64,000 bases of DNA. It comes from Streptomyces xylophagus. Its GTDB lineage: Bacteria > Actinomycetota > Actinomycetes > Streptomycetales > Streptomycetaceae. The stretch covers positions 186,001 to 250,000 of the forward strand of contig NZ_JNWO01000009.1 in assembly GCF_000716435.1 (NCBI RefSeq), in the 5' to 3' direction. Shown here in pieces: positions 59,058-64,000 of the stretch. The position numbers and the translations under genes are program-made. The notes beneath the pieces are model-generated. The model was not told the origin of the DNA and searched no databases. It was given only the letters and a program-made list of their open reading frames with translations. Position 1 is the stretch's first letter. Each line of letters begins with the position of its first letter.

Positions 59058-59915
59058 TCAGACTCCGCCGGCCCCCGGCACCGGGAACGCCCCCGTGGCG
59101 CGCCGCGTGATCTCGCCGTAGACCTCGGGATCGGTCGTGTACTCACCGAGCTGCACGCTCTTACGGCTCCCGTGATAATCGCTGGACCCGGTGACGAGCA
59201 GCCCGAGCTCCTTCGCGAGCCCCCGCAACCGCACCCGCGTCTCGGCATCGTGGTCCATGTGCTCGACCTCGATACCGTCGAGCCCGGCCGCGGCCATCTC
59301 GGCGATCGCGGCCTCGGGCACGGTGTGCCCACGCTTGCTGGCGCCGGGGTGCGCGAACACGGTCACGCCACCAGCGGCCTTGACGAGCCGGATCGCCTCG
59401 AAGGGATCGGTCTCGTGCTTCGCCACATGGGCCCGCCCCCCATCGGCGAGCCAGTCCACGGTGAAGGCGTCATTGACGGTCGGTACGACACCCAACTCGA
59501 CCAGCGCGGTGGCCACATGCGGCCGCCCGACCGACCCCTGACCGGCGATCCGCGCGACCTGCTCCCAGGTCACGGGCACACCCAGTTCCTGCAGCTTGGC
59601 GACCATCCCCTGAGCCCGAGGCACCCGATCGTCCCGCACCAACTCCCGCTCGGCGAGCAGAGCCGGCTCCTCGGGATCGAACAGGTACGCCAACAGGTGC
59701 ATGGAGACCCCGTCGATCCGACAGGACATCTCAGCCCCGGTGACCAGCGTGAGCCCCGAGGGCAACGCGTCGATCGCCTCGGCATACCCACGACTGGTGT
59801 CGTGGTCGGTCAACGCAACAACATCCAGCCCGGCAGCGGCAGCGTTCCGCACCAACTCAGCGGGCGAATCCGTCCCGTCGGACGCCGTGGAGTGGGTGTG
59901 CAGATCAACACGCAC
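59058..59915 (-). CDS. PHP-domain metal-dependent phosphoesterase
   Basis: The 285-residue protein has the PHP metal motifs: DLHTHSTASDG, ALTDHDT, GAEMSC, the HVAKHETD region, FAHPG and GSSDYHG at the end. Stand-alone PHP proteins like this (TrpH/YciV-type) hydrolyse 3',5'-nucleotide bisphosphates or short oligoribonucleotides. Cytosolic. GTG start at 59915 with GGAG seven bases upstream. It is followed by the marC-like gene. Confidence 0.93.
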   Translation of the reverse strand: MRVDLHTHSTASDGTDSPAELVRNAAAAGLDVVALTDHDTSRGYAEAIDALPSGLTLVTGAEMSCRIDGVSMHLLAYLFDPEEPALLAERELVRDDRVPRAQGMVAKLQELGVPVTWEQVARIAGQGSVGRPHVATALVELGVVPTVNDAFTVDWLADGGRAHVAKHETDPFEAIRLVKAAGGVTVFAHPGASKRGHTVPEAAIAEMAAAGLDGIEVEHMDHDAETRVRLRGLAKELGLLVTGSSDYHGSRKSVQLGEYTTDPEVYGEITRRATGAFPVPGAGGV

Positions 59916-60003
59916 GCGCAGACTCCAAACGGCAACAGTTCAACGGGGGACCACTCAAGGGTAACGGCAACCCCGGGACCCTATAAACGCCCCAGGGATC
60001 TCG

Positions 60004-60060
60004 CCCTTAAGGGGCGCGAGGAACTGCGCGACCAGCCACAACGCACCCGCAGACGCCCCA
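60004..60060. repeat. Dispersed Streptomyces intergenic repeat
   Basis: The stretch CCCTTAAGGGGCGCGAGGAA followed by CTGCGCGACCAGCCACAACG is a sequence I recognise from many intergenic positions in Streptomyces genomes (commonly GGGGCGCGGGGAACTGCG). It contains the self-complementary CCCTTAAGGG. It lies between the PHP gene and the DUF6758 gene. Copy number in this genome cannot be seen from the window. Confidence 0.65.
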
Positions 60061-60087
60061 CAACAGAACCCGGCACCCCCTTAGGCG

Positions 60088-60729
60088 CTACGGCTCCAGC
60101 AAGCGCGGCGACAAGGCTCCGCACGGCACCAGATCCACCTCTGCCCCCGCATCCCGCAGATCCGTAAGCACCAGCTCGTCATACATCAACAACCCCGACT
60201 GCTCAGGCCAGACAACCGCCCACAGCCACAACCCCAACGCCTCCCCCGCAAACACCGCCCGATCACCCGGCGCGGACGCGACATGCCACAACGGCGTAGG
60301 CCGCCCCGCGGCAAGCAGCTTCGCCTGAGGAGGCTTCTCGACGTTCATATAAGGCCCAGGATCCGGCCCATCGATCCCCGCATACCGCGCACCAAGGCCG
60401 ACACCCAGCTCCTCGGCGACAAGGATCAACTCCCCCATCCCCCCAAGCGGCCCGGGCCCGGTGCAGGCGACCGCCGTAGCCCGCCCCCCACTTCGGTCAT
60501 CGCCCGCACAGGCCACACCGGTGAACAGCCATCCGACCGGCAACGGCCACGGCATCCACACCGGCACCTTCGTCCGGTGCACCACGACACTGAGCGCCTC
60601 GACGCTGGGCGGGATCACGGGCTGCAGCGGATGCACGGTCCCGTGGACATCGCACTGCCAGGAATCGGCGAAGAGTCCGGGAGCCCTGACCCGGCCACCA
60701 CACTTCGGGCAACTGGGTTCGCCCCTCAT
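60088..60729 (-). CDS. DUF6758-type protein with N-terminal zinc ribbon
   Basis: The 213-residue protein opens with CPKCGGRVRAPGLFADSWQC, a zinc-binding CxxC plus Cys/His element, then a Trp/Pro-rich segment (PVWMPWPLPVGWLFTGVAC). The rest contains GPGPLGGMGELILVAEELGVG, a phrase that I know from conserved Streptomyces proteins now called DUF6758. Function unknown. ATG at 60729. Divergent from the MFS gene. Confidence 0.75.
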   Translation of the reverse strand: MRGEPSCPKCGGRVRAPGLFADSWQCDVHGTVHPLQPVIPPSVEALSVVVHRTKVPVWMPWPLPVGWLFTGVACAGDDRSGGRATAVACTGPGPLGGMGELILVAEELGVGLGARYAGIDGPDPGPYMNVEKPPQAKLLAAGRPTPLWHVASAPGDRAVFAGEALGLWLWAVVWPEQSGLLMYDELVLTDLRDAGAEVDLVPCGALSPRLLEP

Positions 60730-60818
60730 AGGGCCCCACGGTCCTACCCTCGCTCCCCCACGTCAAGGACGATCACCCGTCCGGCCGGGACCACTCACGG
60801 AGCGAAACTAGATGCAGC

Positions 60819-60848
60819 TTGCATTAATTACCCAGCCTAACTTACTAT
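60819..60848 (+). promoter_or_regulatory. Promoter of the MFS gene
   Basis: TTGCAT (60819-60824), 18 bases, TACTAT (60843-60848). The -10 runs into a TATG-TG-CATA inverted repeat (60846-60855), a possible repressor site. The region is unusually AT-rich for this genome. Confidence 0.6.
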
Positions 60849-60877
60849 GTGCATATACCAACTACTTGGGAGGAAGC

Positions 60878-62128
60878 ATGGACGACCCCTTCAGTGCGGG
60901 AGCCGGCGCGGGAGCCGACGCCGGCGCGGGCAGCATCCTGCGGCAGCCGAAGGCCGTATGGGCCACCGCCGGCGCCTCGGTCGTCGCCTTCATGGGCATC
61001 GGACTCGTCGACCCGATCCTGCCGTCGATCGCCAAGGGCCTGGACGCCACGGCCGGCCAGGTGTCCCTGCTCTTCACCTCGTACTTCCTGATCACCGCCC
61101 TCGCGATGCTGGTGACCGGCTTCGTCTCCAGCCGCATCGGCGGCCGCAAGACCCTGCTGCTCGGCCTCGCCCTCGTCGTGGTCTTCGCGGGCCTCGCCGG
61201 CACCTCGAACTCGGTCGCCGAACTCGTCGGCTTCCGGGCCGGCTGGGGTCTGGGCAACGCGCTGTTCGTCTCGACGGCCCTCGCGGTCATCGTCGGCGCG
61301 GCGGCCGGCGGCAGCGCCGCGGCGATCCTGCTCTACGAGTCCGCCCTCGGCCTCGGCATGGCCTGCGGCCCGCTGCTCGGCGCCCTGCTGGGCAACCAGA
61401 GCTGGCGCTACCCCTTCTTCGGCACCGCGTTCCTGATGGCGATCGGCTTCCTGTGCATCACGGTGTTCCTGAAGGAGCAACCGAAGCCCGCCCGCAAGAC
61501 CTCACTCCTCGACCCGCTCAAGGCCCTCGGCCACGGCGGACTCGCCTCAGCCGCCGTCTCGTCCTTCTTCTACAACTACACGTTCTTCACCGTGCTGGCC
61601 TTCACCCCGTTCGTGCTGGACATGACCCCGTACAAGTCCGGTGCCGTGTTCTTCGCGTGGGGCCTGCTGCTCGCCGCCTTCTCGGTCCTCGTCGCGCCGC
61701 GCCTGCAGGCCCGGTTCGGCTCCCTGAAGGTCCTCGGCGGCTCACTCGTCCTGCTCGCCGTCGACGTGCTCGTCCTGGGCTACGGCAGCCACACCACCGC
61801 CGTCGTCTGCACGATCCTGTCCGGCGCCTTCATCGGCGTGAACAACACCGTCTACACCGAGTTGGCCCTCGGCGTGTCGGACGCGCCGCGCCCGGTGGCG
61901 AGCGCGGGCTACAACTTCGTCCGCTGGTTCGCCGCCGCTGCCGCGCCGTTCTTCGCGCCGCGGATCGAGGGGTGGAGCAACATCCACATCCCGTTCGTGG
62001 TCGCGGCGATCACCGCGGCGCTGGGCGCGCTGGTGGTCCTCGTACGACGGAACGCGCTCACGCACGAAGCCGAGGAACTGGAGCCGAGGCACGCGGTGGA
62101 GGACAGTGTCGCGGTGTTCGCCAACTGA
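60878..62128 (+). CDS. MFS drug/metabolite efflux transporter
   Basis: The 416-residue protein has 12 predicted helices, the MFS motif A loop SSRIGGRKTLLLG after helix 2 and motif C-like GLGMACGPLLGALLG in helix 5, which marks it as an exporter (DHA1-type). The N-terminus is a Gly/Ala-rich tail. ATG at 60878 with GGGAGGA six bases before. It stands as a single gene behind an AT-rich promoter with a possible operator, but no regulator gene lies next to it. The drug or metabolite exported is unknown. Confidence 0.92.
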   Translation: MDDPFSAGAGAGADAGAGSILRQPKAVWATAGASVVAFMGIGLVDPILPSIAKGLDATAGQVSLLFTSYFLITALAMLVTGFVSSRIGGRKTLLLGLALVVVFAGLAGTSNSVAELVGFRAGWGLGNALFVSTALAVIVGAAAGGSAAAILLYESALGLGMACGPLLGALLGNQSWRYPFFGTAFLMAIGFLCITVFLKEQPKPARKTSLLDPLKALGHGGLASAAVSSFFYNYTFFTVLAFTPFVLDMTPYKSGAVFFAWGLLLAAFSVLVAPRLQARFGSLKVLGGSLVLLAVDVLVLGYGSHTTAVVCTILSGAFIGVNNTVYTELALGVSDAPRPVASAGYNFVRWFAAAAAPFFAPRIEGWSNIHIPFVVAAITAALGALVVLVRRNALTHEAEELEPRHAVEDSVAVFAN

Positions 62129-62182
62129 CGGATTCCGGCCGGGCGTTGGTGAGATCGGTCACGCGTACGGTCATCCAAGAGG

Positions 62183-62779
62183 TCAGTCGAGCGGGACGGA
62201 TTTGCGGGACGGGTCCCGTAGGTCCGTCCCGTTCGTCAGCCAGCGCTCCTGGAGGGCCTGCGCGCCGTGGACGCGTTTCCAGGCGGCCTCGTTCGGGGTC
62301 ATGGGGAGCAGTGGCAGGAAGCGGACCGGGTCCAGGGGCTCGTCGAGTTCGAGGTCTTCGACCAGGCCACCGGGCTCGGCGACCAGTACCGAGGTGAACG
62401 GGGCGCCGGGCCACAGCGGTTCGCCCACGTCGAGGGAGGCGCCGGGGGCCACGACCACGCCCTCGACCTGCGGGGACGCGGCGAGTACGGCGAGCGGGCG
62501 GAGCACCTTGTCGGTGTCGGCGTGGCCGCCGCGCACGGACAGGACCAGCTCGGCGCGCGGTCCCGCGACCGGGTCGGCGAGCATCGCCGCGGGGTCGCTC
62601 ATCGGCTGCGCGGACATGCCGAGCGTGGCGTAGCGGACGATCGCCCCCTCCTGGTCGTCGTCCTGGAAACGCAGCACCTCGACGCGGTCCGTACCCAGGA
62701 AAGTGACCGCCGCGCGCGCGTCCGGTTCGCCCAGCGCGGTACGCAACCGGGCCTCGACCAGAGCAAGAACATCAACCAT
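62183..62779 (-). CDS. SUFU-domain (suppressor-of-fused) protein
   Basis: The 198-residue protein starts MVDVLALVEARLRTALGE. VLRFQDDDQEGAIVRYATLG, GPRAELVLSVRG and PGGLVEDLELDEPLDPVRFL are typical of the bacterial suppressor-of-fused family. Bacterial SUFU proteins are often immunity proteins for polymorphic toxins, but this lone copy has no toxin gene beside it and is probably a housekeeping member. ATG at 62779 lacks an SD; TATGCT upstream suggests a leaderless mRNA. It converges with the MFS gene. Confidence 0.82.
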   Translation of the reverse strand: MVDVLALVEARLRTALGEPDARAAVTFLGTDRVEVLRFQDDDQEGAIVRYATLGMSAQPMSDPAAMLADPVAGPRAELVLSVRGGHADTDKVLRPLAVLAASPQVEGVVVAPGASLDVGEPLWPGAPFTSVLVAEPGGLVEDLELDEPLDPVRFLPLLPMTPNEAAWKRVHGAQALQERWLTNGTDLRDPSRKSVPLD

Positions 62780-62848
62780 GCGGGGAGCATAGAACTCGTC
62801 AGTACCGGGCAAAGCAGCGCCTTGACACTTCGGCCGGCTGATAGTCTT

Positions 62849-62928
62849 GGCCGGTCGTTCGGGGCAGCACGCTGAAGCGTCGCGATCAAGTCCCGACGCC
62901 GTTGAGACTCCCCTACGGGGGACCGGCC
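62849..62928 (+). ncRNA. Structured leader RNA upstream of corA (three-way junction candidate)
   Basis: An 8-bp perfect stem GGCCGGTC (62849-62856) with GACCGGCC (62921-62928) encloses two hairpins: GCGTCG/CGACGC (62877-62882 with 62894-62899) and a CTCCCC/GGGGGA hairpin around 62908-62922. TTGACA at 62822-62827 would be its -35. The closing strand also pairs with 62983-62990, so two exclusive folds exist. It does not look like the M-box to me. The rest of the 62780-63307 region holds only the mini-ORF at 62947. Confidence 0.5.
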
Positions 62929-62946
62929 GGAGGAGGTGGGGCTGCA

Positions 62947-62994
62947 ATGGACCGAAGTCGACCTGGCAGTACCACCCGCTCTTCCGGCCGCTGA
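62947..62994 (+). CDS. 15-codon leader ORF in the corA leader
   Basis: ATG preceded by GGAGGAGGTGGGG (62930-62942) encodes MDRSRPGSTTRSSGR. Its last codons (62983-62990) can pair with the sequence flanking its own SD. Enteric mgtA and corA leaders also use short ORFs (mgtL, corL). It may therefore sense translation conditions, but no homology can be claimed at this length. Confidence 0.45.
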   Translation: MDRSRPGSTTRSSGR

Positions 62995-63307
62995 TGTCGT
63001 AGCTCTGGTTCCGGCCTCCAGCCGGCTGTCGCCGCTCGCACTTCTTCACCGTCGCGGAAGAGCACTTCGTTTCTTTACCTGATCTGTCCGGCCGTGTCTG
63101 TGGTCCGCCTGTTCCGAAGGCGGCCCGAAGTCGGTCGGTGCCTGTAAGTCAGTGCAGTGCCTGTATCAGTAGCGAAACTCGCCACCGCGACGGTGCGGTG
63201 CTCCCCGCTTTGTGGACGTGCCAAACATCCGCACACAGGACGTCCCCATTCCGGGCAGTTCCAACCGTCGTTGGCGCCTTTCGTTGCTCGTCGCGAAGGA
63301 GCCCGCC

Positions 63308-64000
63308 ATGTCGATGATCCGCGACCTGCGTGCCGTGGTCCGCCCGTCCCGTCCCTCCCTGCGCAAGGACGGCGGCGCGTACGACACCACGCGTGACCCC
63401 GGTACCCCGTCGGCCGTCGTCGACTGCGCCGTCTACCGCGACGGTGCCCGCGTCGACACCGGCAAGCCGCTGACCCCGCACGAGGCGATGCGTCTGGTGC
63501 GCCGCGACGGGGGCTTCGTGTGGATCGGGCTGCACGAGCCGACCGAGGCCGAATTCTCCGGTATCGCAAGCGAGTTCGGGCTGCACCCGCTCGCCGTCGA
63601 GGACGCCGTACAGGCCCACCAGCGCCCCAAGCTGGAGCGCTACGACGACTCCCTGTTCACCGTCTTCAAGACCATCCACTACGTCGAGCACGACCAACTC
63701 ACGGCCAACAGCGAGGTGGTCGAGACCGGCGAGGTCATGTGCTTCACCGGGCGGGACTTCTTCATCACCGTCCGGCACGGCGGCCAGGGCTCGCTGCGGG
63801 CGCTGCGGCACCGGCTGCAGGACGACCCCGAGCTGCTCGCGCGCGGTCCCTCGGCGGTGCTGCACGCGATCGCCGACCACGTCGTCGACGGCTATGTCGC
63901 GGTCGCGGACGCGGTGCAGGACGACATCGACGAGGTGGAGACCGAGGTGTTCACGCCGGGCCGCAAGGGCGGGGTCTCGCGCGGTGTCGACTCGGCGCGG
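63308..64000 (+). CDS. corA: CorA-family magnesium/cobalt transporter (5' part)
   Basis: 231 codons are present and the gene runs off the window. The cytosolic N-terminal domain of CorA is clear: GGFVWIGLHEPTEAEF, GLHPLAVEDAVQAHQRPKLE, RYDDSLFTVFKTIHYV, GEVMCFTGRDFFITVRHG and DHVVDGYVAVADAVQDDIDE leading into the stalk helix. The membrane part with the GMN filter lies beyond the end. ATG at 63308 with AAGGAG six bases upstream. The mRNA probably has a leader of about 450 bases with an RNA switch candidate and a mini-ORF. Confidence 0.93.
   Translation, partial: MSMIRDLRAVVRPSRPSLRKDGGAYDTTRDPGTPSAVVDCAVYRDGARVDTGKPLTPHEAMRLVRRDGGFVWIGLHEPTEAEFSGIASEFGLHPLAVEDAVQAHQRPKLERYDDSLFTVFKTIHYVEHDQLTANSEVVETGEVMCFTGRDFFITVRHGGQGSLRALRHRLQDDPELLARGPSAVLHAIADHVVDGYVAVADAVQDDIDEVETEVFTPGRKGGVSRGVDSAR

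Noticed and set aside
62183..62779. SUFU protein as immunity gene of a polymorphic toxin system
   Set aside because: No toxin, secretion or immunity genes adjoin it.
62849..62928. M-box magnesium riboswitch
   Set aside because: I could not find the conserved M-box loop sequences; kept as an unnamed structured leader.

Overview
The window is high-GC actinobacterial chromosome and almost certainly comes from a Streptomyces. The evidence is very GC-rich third codon positions, many GTG starts, GC-rich hairpin terminators without U-tracts, a WblC/WhiB-type regulator, sigma-R-type promoters and a dispersed repeat at about 60.0 kb that is familiar from Streptomyces intergenic regions. I see no rRNA or tRNA gene, insertion sequence, prophage or CRISPR array. 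This is chromosomal core with a few accessory blocks. Both ends cut genes: a PPA1309-like protein on the left and a CorA transporter on the right.

Layout. 0-9.5 kb: PDZ/Lon-like serine peptidase, MoaE, an atypical SDR, a DUF2342 zincin-like protein with a Nudix hydrolase, an operon of three AIM24-type proteins (one fused to TerD) and a YgjP-like metallopeptidase. 9.5-19.9 kb: orphan ThiF-like protein, ABC1 kinase, wblC with a long attenuator leader, UvrD2 helicase, mycoredoxin, methyltransferase, NudC and an M20 dipeptidase. 19.9-27 kb: the adnA-adnB helicase-nuclease pair. 27-35 kb: alkyltransferase-like protein, a flippase-like membrane protein with an embedded pseudokinase, two tandem lipoprotein peptidases and MoeZ. 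35-40.3 kb: a possible GalNAc-polysaccharide block (spherulin-4-like protein, epimerase, membrane protein, PelF-like glycosyltransferase). 40.5-46.2 kb: a peptide-type ABC transporter operon headed by a leaderless Cys-containing leader ORF. 46-56 kb: a DUF3152 metzincin-like protein with a large tandem repeat, alpha/beta hydrolase, TetR, DUF3107, ferritin-like protein and an RhlE-type DEAD-box helicase with a CTG start. 56-64 kb: hydrolase, NYN nuclease, MarC, PHP phosphoesterase, DUF6758, MFS exporter, SUFU-domain protein and CorA behind a structured leader.

The backbone (PDZ, DUF2342, ThiF-like, ABC1, WblC, UvrD2, Mrx1, NudC, AdnAB, ATL, MoeZ, DUF3152, TetR, DUF3107, ferritin-like, RhlE) follows, from memory, the order of Rv3194c-Rv3211 in Mycobacterium tuberculosis. 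It is an ancient actinobacterial stress and genome-maintenance neighbourhood, and the polysaccharide block and the ABC operon are inserted between MoeZ and DUF3152.

Regulation is the most informative part. There are two perfect GGAAT-N18-GTT sigma-R promoters (mrx1, moeZ), a WblC-type autoregulated promoter with a uORF and terminator, a predicted leaderless Cys leader peptide for the ABC operon, and a corA leader with competing helices around a 15-codon ORF.
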